This document shows, in pieces, positions 7,911 through 17,479 of a stretch of DNA of 40,314 bases. Every line of letters starts with the position of its first letter. The first letter of the stretch is position 1. The stretch is taken from assembly GCF_000614975.1 (NCBI RefSeq), contig NZ_BALM01000035.1:1-40314 (forward strand). Direction: 5' to 3'. Below the pieces are notes generated by a model that ran no database searches, was not told the DNA's origin, and saw only the letters and a program-made list of their open reading frames with translations. This DNA is from Shewanella marina JCM 15074. GTDB taxonomy: Bacteria > Pseudomonadota > Gammaproteobacteria > Enterobacterales > Shewanellaceae. Made by a program: the position numbers and the translations under genes.

Positions 7911-10900
7911 ATGGTAGGCTGGAGATGGATAACAGGGATTGTTATGGGATTAGTGTGTACGAATGTATATGCTGACGATACCGAATTATATGTGTCTGAT
8001 GTGTCTGTACGCGCAGGTGCCAGACCACAGGTGCTTATTATTTTTGATAATTCTGGCAGTATGGATACGGAAGAACTTACTGAGCAACCTTTTCCTCGGG
8101 GCAGCAGTAATGGAACGCCGGCTGCAGACTCACGTATTTATTATAGTTTTAATAGTACGAGTGTACCTAAACCGACTTCGAATCAATATTTTCTCCAATC
8201 TACCAATGGTTGTTTTTCATCACATCAGTATTTAAATCAATATGGCATGTATACCGGCTATATACGGCATTATAATTTTGTCGGGCAAGTGGGAAGTTGG
8301 CGACCTCTTCCTGCTGGAGGAGGGAATACTATAGCTGTGCTTGATTGTTTTGAGGATATAGAAGAGCAGGATTATCGCAATGCTACTTTGCAAAAATCTG
8401 GGTTACCCGTTGATGGTTTAGGTTCTACAACAAAGCCACAATACTATACTGCAGTGAGTCAATCCTCTACCGATGCAAGTAAAGAACAGGCCTATGTTAA
8501 AGCGTTATTAACTAAATTTGGTACGGGAGAGCCCGTTCATTTATATACAGAGCGTTATGTGCAATGGTATTACAGCGATAAAAGAAATATATGGAGCAAC
8601 CGTTTAAAAATAGCACGCAGAGTGATTGAAGATACTATTGTAACGACTGCAGGCGTGGATTTTGGTTTGGCGATGTTTAATTTAAATTATCGTTATGAAG
8701 GCGATCGAGATGGTGGGCGGATCATTTCTGGTATCCAAAAAATGGATACCTCTAATAAGCAGGAGTTATTAGGGTTAATTAATCAATTGCCAGCCAATAC
8801 CAACACACCATTATGTGAAACCTTATTTGAAGCCTATCGTTATTTTGGTGGTTTAGAGGTGGTTTACGGTAAGGCTGATAGTAGCTATTCTAATTGGTAC
8901 AGTGCGAATAGACCTCCACGTGATCGCAGTATTGAACAAGGGTATAACTACCGTTCCCCATTTAAGCGTTGCCAGAATAATGCCTATATTATTTATATTA
9001 CTGATGGCGCTCCTACACTTGATAATGCCGCAGATAATTTAATCCGAAATTTATCAGGTATTTCCAGTAAAGATGCATTCGTAAATTACCGACCTAATTT
9101 TACCAGTTATTTACCTGCCTTAGCGGGCTGGATGAAAAATAACGACGTTAATACTCATGCCGATGCACCTGGTGAGCAGAATGTGACAACCTACACTATT
9201 GGTTTTAGTGAGGGGGCAAATGATGCTGCGCCAGTATTGTTAGAAACGGCTATTAGAGCTGGGGGGCAATATTATCCGGCATCGGATGCAGAAGAGCTTC
9301 GGGTGGCATTAAAGCAGGTTTTTTCTGATATTGTAGGTGGCAATGCGACATTCACTTCTCCTGCGGTTACCAGTAATAATTTTGATCGAACAAAAACATT
9401 TGATTCTGTTTATTATGCGATGTTTTTACCTAATAGTGGCCCTCGTTGGACGGGTAATATCAAGAAATTCAAAGTACAAGCTAATGGCGATATTGTTGAT
9501 AAGAATGGCTTACCAGTCATAAATACCGAGGGTGAGATAGACTCTAGTGCGTGTTCGTTTTGGACTTCAGATGAGGTTTGCCAAGCAGCTAGTGCAGGAG
9601 GAGATGGTGCAGATGTGATGTTAGGAGGCGCGCTTGATGCTATTCGCCAAATCAGGTGGTCAGAGCGCAATTTACTGAGTGACATTGGTAATAATGAGCA
9701 AGTTGCGCCACTCACAATGACGAACTTGATCAACCGAGCGGGGACAGAGGCTAAGTTAGCACAGTTTATGGGGATGGAGCCTGTTCACCTACCAGATATG
9801 TTTGACTGGATTGAAGGTCGAGATGTTGATGATGAAGATACCGATTATCAACGTGATGAAAATAGACAAGGCATGTTAGGCGACATACTTCATTCAAAGC
9901 CATTGTCACTGAATTATGGTACAGAAAAAAATCCTGATATACGGCTTATCTTCGGTACTAATCAAGGCTTTATTCATATGCTTAAAGATGCTGGAGATAG
10001 TGTCAGTGAATCTTGGGCATTAATGCCTTACGAATTGCTCGTGAATCAGGGCCAGTTAAGGATGAATAATCCCAGTGGTGTGCATTCAATTTATGGGATG
10101 GACGGAGAGGCGGTGGTTCATGCTGAATATAATGCTAGCGGTATAACCAAAGCATGGCTATTTATGGGGATGCGCAGGGGGGGCATCATTATTATGCTTT
10201 TGATATTAGTAATCCTGATTCACCCCAAAAAATGTGGCGGATTGGCCTGAAGACAATGGTTTTGAACAATTAGCGCAAACATGGTCAAAACCTGTGGTGA
10301 CTAAGATTATGGGGTGGCCTGAAGGCAATAGAGATCCTGAACTCGCAAGGCCGGTGATTATTTTTGGTGGCGGTTATGCTGCAGCCACTAAAGATACATT
10401 ATTAGTCGGAGAGAATGATGCAACAGGGAAGGCTGTATTTATAGTTGATGCTCAAACAGGACAATTAGTGCATAGTTTTGGTCCCAGCACTTCTGCACAA
10501 ATGACACAAATAACAGGCATTACCGACAGTATTCCTAATGCAGTAGCAATATTAGACAGTGATAGTGATCAATTTACCGACCGTATTTATGCCAGTGATA
10601 CAGGCGGTAATGTTTGGCGAATGGATTTACCAAGCGAAAGCCCTAAGCATGCGACCTCTCCTTGGACGGCGTTTAAGTTTGCAGCTTTAGGTGATAATGA
10701 ATTAATCAAAGATATTCGCTTTTATTCAGAACCTGTTGTTGCACAAACTATTGTTAATAATGTTTACCAACAAGAGGGACTTAATAGTATTTCATTTCAA
10801 CAAGTACCATATGATGCGGTAGTCATCGGTACTGGATTGAGACCTCATCCTACTGATACCAATCGACAAGATATGTTTTTTGCTTTACAAGATAGGCATA

Positions 10901-11442
10901 TAACCGCGAAATCATTTACTGGAACAAATGGGCAAGTCATTCCAGCAGCCATTACCCACGAGCAGTTATACGATGTGACTCAGGCTGCACCGAAAGACTT
11001 ATCGCAAGAGTTAGCATTTTCAGCTAAAAAAGGCTGGTTTTATACATTTAAAGATAAAGGTGAAAAAAACCTATCGGCAGCGACTATATTAAATGGTAGA
11101 GTTTTTTTCACCTCTTATGTGCCGAGTAATCAGGCCAATACCAATCAATGCTTAGTGTCAGGAATGGGGCGGTTATATGGCTTCATGCTCAATAAAGGTT
11201 CAAGAGCTTATACTCGTGAATATGTTGAGGTGGGGGATATTGTTCCTGATACCCCGCAGTTAGTGATACCAGTTGATAATAACGGCGATCCTAAAATGCA
11301 TTTAATTGGCGTGGGTAATGCCATGTCATTACTAGAGCGCCCCGCTGATGCCCAAGTTGATGAAAATTGCGATGAAAATGATAAGTTATGTTTAGGGAAT
11401 GGGTTAAGTACCAATAAAGTTTATTATTATTTACATGAGTAG
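7911..11442 (+). pseudogene. pilY1: pilus tip adhesin PilY1, copy A, two frameshifts as presented
   Basis: PilY1 caps the type IV pilus and mediates adhesion and surface sensing. A signal peptide (to about A21, ...CTNVYA) is followed by a von Willebrand A domain with MIDAS residues D46-N-S48-G-S50 and YITDGAPT, then the C-terminal beta-propeller with calcium-loop motif DSDSDQFTD before RIYASDTGGN. The frame is lost at a G7 run (10177-10183) and again at GGCC (10244-10247). Adding one base at each restores 1177 residues, and the stretch between the breaks (FDISNPDSP...MWRI) then aligns with copy B (LDITKPDEP...MWKI). Without repair, translation ends at 10250 after 779 residues, losing most of the propeller. 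Sequencing error, decay or slippage are all possible. Confidence 0.85.
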
Positions 11443-11832
11443 AACTATGAAAATAAAAGGATTTACCTTAGTTGAAGTGATGATTGTTGTGGTGATTATT
11501 GGCATTCTTGCAAGCATAGCTTATCCCAGTTATGTGCAACAAGTCGCGAAAGGATACCGAGCGGATGGTCAAGCTTTGATGATGAAAGTCGCTAATTTAC
11601 AGGAACAATACTATATCGATAATCGCAGTTATGCGGTAGATATGAAATTACTCGGGTTTGATAAAGATCCCTATGTGACCGATAACGGTTTTTATAGTGC
11701 CGATAGCAGCATTGTTGATGGTAACTTGCAGGTATCATTAACCGCTTTGGGTGAACAAGCTAAAAGGATGATGCATGTAAGGTGATGGGACTAAATATTA
11801 ATGGCCTCAGAACGCCTAAAGGATGTTGGTAA
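11435..11832 (+). pseudogene. pilE: type IV pilin PilE-like, one frameshift as presented
   Basis: PilE-type (minor) pilin. The leader ends KIKG|FTLVEVMIVVVIIGILAS with Glu at mature position 5, followed by AYPSYVQQ and LQEQYYIDNRSYA, typical of PilE. Start is either 11435 (overlapping the pilY1 stop) or 11447 (MKIKG). The reading frame breaks at an A4 run (11762-11765) and ends early at 11785. Adding one base continues as DDACKVMGLNINGL...PKGCW, which is the expected C-terminus with its Cys pair, and stops at 11832, giving about 128-132 residues. The restored stop overlaps the tapY2 start (TAATG), good evidence that the restored frame is the ancestral one. Confidence 0.85.
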
Positions 11833-12119
11833 TGAGGTATTTACTCTATATTGGCTTGTTTATTTTACCTTTGAGTATTGAGGCTAAAAATATTGATATT
11901 AAATGCTATGTTACTACCGATGATGGGCAATACATAAAACAATACTCATGGCCAATAGGTCACGTTAATAAGCATATGCAGGGGCTTATTGGCCAAGAAA
12001 CTTCTATAAAATCGTTAACTAAGAAAACGATAATCAGGCAAGTAAATGAATGTGTACCTACTTATTCCAGATTTAAATTAAGAAACGCATATAATTTAGA
12101 TGAACATCAGATATATTAA
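11832..12119 (+). CDS. tapY2: TapY2-like small exported protein, copy A
   Basis: Small protein of 95 residues encoded immediately after pilY1/pilE, the position of tapY2 in Aeromonas and Shewanella. The start at 11832 is preferred over 11823 because AAAGGA (11818-11823) is at good spacing and the start overlaps the restored pilE stop. A signal peptide (MRYLLYIGLFILPLSIEA) leads to a short periplasmic domain with KCYV near the front and EC.P.Y..FK.R.AYN.D..Q at the end, a pattern shared with copy B. Two Cys could form a disulfide. Molecular function is unknown; association with PilY1 is inferred from context. Confidence 0.72.
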   Translation: MRYLLYIGLFILPLSIEAKNIDIKCYVTTDDGQYIKQYSWPIGHVNKHMQGLIGQETSIKSLTKKTIIRQVNECVPTYSRFKLRNAYNLDEHQIY

Positions 12120-12171
12120 TTGAAAACAATCATGATTTTAGGTAGGTTTATAAACACGAAAGCGGGGTGAG

Positions 12172-12209
12172 TTATTTTTATATAAATCTTATAGAGTATA
12201 TAAAAATAA
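12172..12209. repeat. AT-only inverted repeat between the two pilY1 modules
   Basis: Two perfect 13-base arms, TTATTTTTATATA (12172-12184) and TATATAAAAATAA (12197-12209), around a 12-base spacer. It lacks a GC stem, so it is not an ordinary terminator. It lies in the 171-base gap between tapY2 copy A and pilY1 copy B, exactly where the duplication boundary falls, and may also carry promoter elements for copy B. Confidence 0.6.
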
Positions 12210-12290
12210 GCTAGCTACATCATAAGTTGTAATTGATGGTATTAGGGATGATACAACACTAATAATATTAAATTACCGATGGAGCGAGTT

Positions 12291-15200
12291 ATGAAGTTAG
12301 CGTTAGTCAGCCAAGTATTTGTCCTATTCAGTGCGATAGTGGCTTGTGATATATGGGCTGATGATACTGAACTTTATGTTAAAGATGCAACGGTAAAAAA
12401 TAAGACCCGCCCCAAAATTTTAGTCGTGCTTGATAATTCTGGCAGTATGGGAAATAAATTAACTGCTAGAAAGCCTTATGTTCCCTCAACACAGATTGAT
12501 ACCCACAAAAAAGTTTATTACAGTTTTAGTAGTACTGAAATTCCTTCTCCTGATAGCAAACAGTTTTTTAAAAATAATTTAAATGGTTGTAAGTCATCAA
12601 AATACTTTTTAAAAAATTATGGCATGTATACCGACTTTTTTAGACATTATTCGTATATTGGTGATAACGGATTATGGCGAGTTTTGCCAGAGGGTGATGG
12701 CGTTAATATAACTATTGCAGATTGTTATAATGATATAGAAGAAGCTCAATATTATAACACGACTGATTATCCTCAGGGATTACCTGTTAATGGTCTAGGT
12801 TCTCAAACCAATATATCGCCTTATTATTTAGTCAACTCAAGTAGTAATAGTAAAATTAAAGAGAATGCTTTAAAAGAAGCATTAAAAACTGGATTTAGTA
12901 CGGGTAAACCTGTTCATCTTTATTCCGAGCATTATGTGAATTGGTATCATGGCAATGTGCAGAATCATTTCATTAAACGTATTGAGTTGGCCAAAAATGT
13001 TATTCAAGAGTTGATTGTAACAACCCCAGGGGTTGATTTTGGGTTGATGATATTTAATCGAAGAATCGATGGTGGTCGAATCGTTCTAGGCGTGAAGCAG
13101 TTAGATTCTGATGGCAAAATTACCTTTAATGACGTCACCGAGGATATAGGAGCAAGGACTTCAACTCCGTTATGTGAAACCTTATATGAGGCGATGCGCT
13201 ATTTAGGTGGCAAGTCGATAAAATACAGTAGTTGGGATACGAATAAAACGGGATGGCCTAAGCGCGATGACAGTATCATAAGTAATGGTTCTTATATTTC
13301 ACCCTTTGAAAAGTGTGAGCGTAATGCTTACGTGGTGTACGTGACTGATGGTGCACCCTGGAATGATTGGTCTGCTAATAGTTTGGTGCTAGGGCTCAAT
13401 GGGGTAACTGAGGCGGATCGCGTTAAGGTTCGTACACACAAAGATCCGCGCCGTGAGTATAGCTATCTTGCCGCACTGGCTGGCTGGATGAAAAATAATG
13501 ATTTGGCTGCTGGAGTACCCGGTAAACAAACCGTAACCACATATACTATCGGTTTTAGTGAGGGGGCTAATAGCGTCAAAGAGTTACTTCAAGAAACAGC
13601 CAAACGTTCAGGTGGTAAGTATTATACCGCCTTGGATGCAAATGCCTTAAAGACTTCTTTACGTGATGTTTTCTCTGATATTTTAGAAGTGGATACCAGT
13701 TTTACCTCGCCTTCAATTGCAAGTAACAATTTTGATCGTACTCGTACTTTTGACTCTGTTTATTACGCCATGTTTTTACCTAATAAGGGGCCGCGTTGGT
13801 CAGGTAATCTGAAAAAATTAAAAGTGACTGTTGATGGCACTATTGTGGATAAAAATGGTACTAAAGCGATTAATGATGAAGGTAATTTAGCTGCATCAGC
13901 ATGTACTTATTGGACCTCCGATATCGTCTGTCAACACGCAGATAGTGGTGGTGATGGAAGTGATGTCGCTATTGGCGGCGCGGCAGGTATGCTGGTTGAT
14001 TCCGGTTGGTCAAATCGAACCTTTTACGTTAATTCTGGTGATAACGGAAGCCTACAAAGTTTAACTAAGCAAAATTTAATAAATAAAGCGGGTTCGGCTA
14101 ACCAGTTAGTTAATGATATTGGTGTTAAACAAGAGTTGATCGATGATTATCTTGAGTGGTTTAAAGGACGCGATATTTTTGATGAAAATGAGAACAATAA
14201 TAATCAAGAAACCCGAAGAGATATTATGGGTGATCCGCTTCATTCTAAACCATTAGCGATTAATTATGGCAGTCAAACATCACCTGATATCCGAATTGTA
14301 GTCGGCACTAATCATGGTGTAATGCATATGTTTAAAGATCAAGGATCATCGATTAGTGAAACATGGGCATTTATGCCATATGAATTGGTAAGTAATATTC
14401 GAGAGTTAAAAGAGAATAACCAGATCGGGCTACATTCGGTATATGGTTTAGATGCTCGCCCTAGTGTACACACTGAATATAATAATGATGGTCGATTAAC
14501 TAAAGCTTGGCTTTTCTTTGGGATGCGCAGAGGCGGAAGTAGTTACTTTGCGCTGGACATCACCAAGCCGGATGAGCCTAAATTTATGTGGAAAATAGAT
14601 ACTAATAGCGCAGGACTTGAAGACTTAGGACAAAGTTGGGCAAAGCCTATCATCACACGTATTCCAGGGTGGCCTGCAAATAACACTGAGTATGACAGTG
14701 CTAAGCCGGTGATGATTATTGGTGGTGGTTACGATACTGAAAAAGATAGTTTAGACGTTGTTGATAATGATGCTAAGGGCAGAGGGGTATATATTATTGA
14801 TGCCAAAACAGGGGCCTTAGTACACAGCTTTGGTCACAAATCTAATCTTAAAATGACCAAATTACCTGGCATTACCGATAGCATTCCCAATACAGTTGCG
14901 GTGCTAGATAGCAATAACGATGAACTATCAGATAGAATTTATGCTAGTGATACAGGAGGCAATATTTGGCGAATAGATATGCCAAGTACTCATCCGAAAA
15001 GCAGTCAAGCGCCTTGGACAGCGTATAAGTTTGCTGAATTAGGTGCTAAAAATGTCGCGAGTGATATTCGATTTTATTCGGAGCCTGTCGTTGCACAAAC
15101 AATGATTAATACTGTTAAGTCTGTGGAGAGTAATGGCAGTACTGTTCATGCTTATCAAAAAATCCCCTACGATGCGGTAGTGATTGGTAGTGGGCTTAGG

Positions 15201-15818
15201 CCTAATCCTTCAGATTCTAGCCGACAAGACACCATGTTTGTTCTACAAGATAGGAATATAATCACAAAATCAGCAGGTTATGATGGTGTACCCATTCCGC
15301 AAGCGTTAAAGATGAGTCATTTATATGACGTTACAAGTGCGCCAGCAGATCATAATAGCGCCGAAAGTTTAGCTCAGTTTTCAACTCGTCGAGGTTGGTA
15401 TTACAACTTTAAAGATAAAGGTGAAAAAAACTTATCAGCAGCCACTATTTTAAATGGCAAAGTCTTCTTTACCTCTTATGTACCTGAAGAGGAAAATGCA
15501 AACAGTGCGATATGTCTTGCTGGTGGTGTAGGTCGGCTTTATGGTTTTAATTTAAATTATGGTTACCGTGCTTATACTAAAGAGCATGTAGAAGTTGGAC
15601 AGCGGGTACCAGACACTCCACAGTTGGTGATCCCTGCCGATAGTGATGGTAATACGCAAATGCACCTCATTGGTATTGGTAATGCCGCAGCTCAATTAGA
15701 GCGTAGAAAAGACAGTGAAGGTAATTACCTCGATGACTGTCCTGAAACAGATAAACTTTGTTTGGGGCAAAGCTTAAACAAACAAAAAGTGTATTATTTT
15801 CAAGATGAGATTAATTGA
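12291..15818 (+). CDS. pilY1: pilus tip adhesin PilY1, copy B (intact)
   Basis: Complete PilY1 paralogue of 1175 residues from this start; an upstream ATG at 12279 is in frame, but GGAG at 12281-12284 is well spaced for 12291. A signal peptide ends near ...ACDIWA. The vWA domain has the MIDAS string LDNSGSM (D48, S50, S52) and YVTDGAPW; the propeller carries the acidic loop DSNNDELSD before RIYASDTGGN. It aligns with copy A from end to end (shared DDTELYV, TPLCETL, ALAGWMKNND, TYTIGFSEGAN, NFDRT.TFDSVYYAMFLPN, DKGEKNLSAATILNG). Divergence concentrates in loops of the vWA region. Followed after 6 bases by a second tapY2. No minor pilin gene accompanies this copy. Confidence 0.92.
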   Translation: MKLALVSQVFVLFSAIVACDIWADDTELYVKDATVKNKTRPKILVVLDNSGSMGNKLTARKPYVPSTQIDTHKKVYYSFSSTEIPSPDSKQFFKNNLNGCKSSKYFLKNYGMYTDFFRHYSYIGDNGLWRVLPEGDGVNITIADCYNDIEEAQYYNTTDYPQGLPVNGLGSQTNISPYYLVNSSSNSKIKENALKEALKTGFSTGKPVHLYSEHYVNWYHGNVQNHFIKRIELAKNVIQELIVTTPGVDFGLMIFNRRIDGGRIVLGVKQLDSDGKITFNDVTEDIGARTSTPLCETLYEAMRYLGGKSIKYSSWDTNKTGWPKRDDSIISNGSYISPFEKCERNAYVVYVTDGAPWNDWSANSLVLGLNGVTEADRVKVRTHKDPRREYSYLAALAGWMKNNDLAAGVPGKQTVTTYTIGFSEGANSVKELLQETAKRSGGKYYTALDANALKTSLRDVFSDILEVDTSFTSPSIASNNFDRTRTFDSVYYAMFLPNKGPRWSGNLKKLKVTVDGTIVDKNGTKAINDEGNLAASACTYWTSDIVCQHADSGGDGSDVAIGGAAGMLVDSGWSNRTFYVNSGDNGSLQSLTKQNLINKAGSANQLVNDIGVKQELIDDYLEWFKGRDIFDENENNNNQETRRDIMGDPLHSKPLAINYGSQTSPDIRIVVGTNHGVMHMFKDQGSSISETWAFMPYELVSNIRELKENNQIGLHSVYGLDARPSVHTEYNNDGRLTKAWLFFGMRRGGSSYFALDITKPDEPKFMWKIDTNSAGLEDLGQSWAKPIITRIPGWPANNTEYDSAKPVMIIGGGYDTEKDSLDVVDNDAKGRGVYIIDAKTGALVHSFGHKSNLKMTKLPGITDSIPNTVAVLDSNNDELSDRIYASDTGGNIWRIDMPSTHPKSSQAPWTAYKFAELGAKNVASDIRFYSEPVVAQTMINTVKSVESNGSTVHAYQKIPYDAVVIGSGLRPNPSDSSRQDTMFVLQDRNIITKSAGYDGVPIPQALKMSHLYDVTSAPADHNSAESLAQFSTRRGWYYNFKDKGEKNLSAATILNGKVFFTSYVPEEENANSAICLAGGVGRLYGFNLNYGYRAYTKEHVEVGQRVPDTPQLVIPADSDGNTQMHLIGIGNAAAQLERRKDSEGNYLDDCPETDKLCLGQSLNKQKVYYFQDEIN

Positions 15819-15824
15819 GGTTAT

Positions 15825-16118
15825 ATGAATAAAAGCAGTTTAATGATGTTGTTGGCTAGTATGTTGTTTAGTACTAGCCTAGTGGCCGAAGAACTGGAGT
15901 ATAAATGCTATCTACAAACGAGTGCAGGCCCACAAATTAGTTTACACTTTTGGCCTGTGCAACAAACGCTGGCCAAGCGAGCTAAGCTCGTCGATCAAAT
16001 GGTTGACGTAAAAGATATGGAACAACAAGTGCGAGTCATAAAAGTGATTGAGTGCGCGCCATTGTATAAAGCGTTCAAAATAAGAGAAGCGTATAATTTT
16101 GACGATATGCAGTATTAA
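15825..16118 (+). CDS. tapY2: TapY2-like small exported protein, copy B
   Basis: 97-residue paralogue of the protein at 11832. Signal peptide MNKSSLMMLLASMLFSTSLVA, then KCYLQTS near the mature N-terminus and ECAPLYKAFKIREAYNFDD at the C-terminus; both Cys and the FK.R.AYN motif match copy A, while the middle has diverged. GAGG precedes the start. It ends 12 bases before the convergent pseudopilin gene. Probably cotranscribed with pilY1 copy B and periplasmic; biochemical role unknown. Confidence 0.75.
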   Translation: MNKSSLMMLLASMLFSTSLVAEELEYKCYLQTSAGPQISLHFWPVQQTLAKRAKLVDQMVDVKDMEQQVRVIKVIECAPLYKAFKIREAYNFDDMQY

Positions 16119-16130
16119 TGTGTATGGTTA

Positions 16131-16655
16131 CTAAGTGTTTGGTTTATCGCTGGTATTAATTTTTCCTGCTGGGCTAATACTGATTAACTTACATTGACTT
16201 GACTGTTGCTTTGGTGGGCAATAACTGAGCTGAATGGTTGCAGCATTAGCATTTAAAAAACCGTGAGATTCAAAACTAAAACTTGCCGCCGATGCTTGTA
16301 CTTGGTCTTGGCTATTGAAATTGTTAACTACATTAATGATCACATCCTGTTGGCCATTGTCACTGTCCACGATACCCACAACACCATTATCGATAAAAAT
16401 GCTATACCCATTTTTCCAATCAGTACTCGCGCTGCAATTATTACCCTCTAATTGGCATACGGTTACCCTAGCACCATAATTTAATGCTTGATTACGGGCA
16501 AACATAAAAGATTGGTTTATCTGTTTTGCGGCAGTATTACTCCGCTGATTAGATATTAGTTGACTAAAAGAGGGCTGGGCGACTGCAACCAAAATAGCGA
16601 TTATGGCAATTACGATAGCTAATTCTGCTAATGTCAGTCCTTTGTGGTGATGCAT
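16131..16655 (-). CDS. GspH/FimT-family pseudopilin
   Basis: 174-residue prepilin-like protein. MHHHKG|LTLAELAIVIAIIAIL shows the prepilin peptidase site and Glu at mature position 5. The following FARNQALNYGARVTVC is the hallmark of the GspH/FimT family, and two Cys pairs (VCQ...NNC, SYCPP...QCK) probably form disulfides. It lies on the strand opposite the pilVWXY1 operon, convergent with tapY2 copy B, and downstream of a second family member. A role as minor pilin in type IV pilus assembly is likely from context; FimT homologues are known as DNA-binding minor pilins in some competent bacteria, which the sequence alone cannot confirm here. Confidence 0.83.
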   Translation of the reverse strand: MHHHKGLTLAELAIVIAIIAILVAVAQPSFSQLISNQRSNTAAKQINQSFMFARNQALNYGARVTVCQLEGNNCSASTDWKNGYSIFIDNGVVGIVDSDNGQQDVIINVVNNFNSQDQVQASAASFSFESHGFLNANAATIQLSYCPPKQQSSQCKLISISPAGKINTSDKPNT

Positions 16656-16720
16656 ATCTAATTATAATATTTAAATTTGTTCCCCATAATAGACACTAAC
16701 AATAAAACAGCAACTAATAA

Positions 16721-17227
16721 TTAACATTTAATGTTTTTTTTAGTTGAGGTTCTCACTCTTCCAGATTGGTTAATCACTATCGCTTTCTTGATGTATTTAT
16801 TGCCATATATAGCGCAATAACTCAGCGTGCCATTGGTACCTGAGGCTAGGCCTGTATGCTGAAATCTGATAGCGAGACGATTATACTTAATTTTATCTTT
16901 ATGATGGATAGCCGGAAATTGATAAAGAATTTTGTCATGACGGTCTATTTGATTGGCTTGCTGATAATCGATAAAAACGTGAATAGGCTGATGCCAATCA
17001 CGGCTGCATTTATCAGCCTCTATTGGGCAAATCGTCACGCGCAGACCATAACTAATGGCATGATTGCGTGCGAAGATAATTGTTCGTTGTAAACTGTTGA
17101 TATTGGTTTGGGCACGATGATAAGCGATTAGTTGAGCCATGGCAGGCATAGCAATTAGGTACATAATTAATAAAATCATGAGGGCAAATAATAGCTCAAG
17201 TAACGTAAAGCCTTTGCTGTTATTCAT
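16721..17227 (-). CDS. GspH/FimT-family pseudopilin, second copy
   Basis: 168-residue prepilin-like protein with leader MNNSKG|FTLLELLFALMILL (Glu at mature position 5) and FARNHAISYGLRVTIC, the same family signature as its downstream neighbour. Further Cys occur in EADKCSRDWH, SYCAIYG and the C-terminal KC. The two genes are 65 bases apart on the minus strand and are probably cotranscribed. The C-terminus is rich in Lys and Arg, compatible with a surface-exposed basic tail. Both are diverged from each other, so the duplication is old. Confidence 0.82.
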   Translation of the reverse strand: MNNSKGFTLLELLFALMILLIMYLIAMPAMAQLIAYHRAQTNINSLQRTIIFARNHAISYGLRVTICPIEADKCSRDWHQPIHVFIDYQQANQIDRHDKILYQFPAIHHKDKIKYNRLAIRFQHTGLASGTNGTLSYCAIYGNKYIKKAIVINQSGRVRTSTKKNIKC

Positions 17228-17416
17228 ATTATGACCAGCTTAAGCGGCTAGGTTAAGTGATAAAGTGTAGCGCCCTGATATTGGTCTGTCTGTGGATTAA
17301 ATATGTTAACACTAGTAAGTTTTTCATGATGATTTTTGCTGAATTCCTCCTGTATTGATGTCAGATATGGTATTGTACTGTGCAAAAGATAATGCATTTG
17401 CAATTTAACTGATATA

Positions 17417-17444
17417 TTGCAACTACATGATAAAATAATATAAA
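17417..17444 (+). promoter_or_regulatory. sigma-70-type promoter candidate for glnB
   Basis: TTGCAA (17417-17422) and TATAAA (17439-17444) are separated by 16 bases, 35 bases before the glnB start. Each hexamer matches consensus in five of six positions. No NtrC-type or sigma-54 site was seen in this 252-base divergent region between the pseudopilins and glnB. Confidence 0.45.
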
Positions 17445-17479
17445 TAGTCCAGTACCCTATATTCAGAATGGAGTTATAA

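Noticed and set aside
9413..9733. 106-codon minus-strand open frame inside pilY1 copy A
   Set aside because: Lies wholly antisense to a conserved PilY1 region; the paralogue shows that the plus-strand frame is the coding one.
10170..10190. Programmed -1 frameshift at G GGG GGC in pilY1 copy A
   Set aside because: The heptamer allows a -1 slip into the conserved frame, but a second single-base break 60 bases later would still stop translation, and copy B encodes the same region without any slip.
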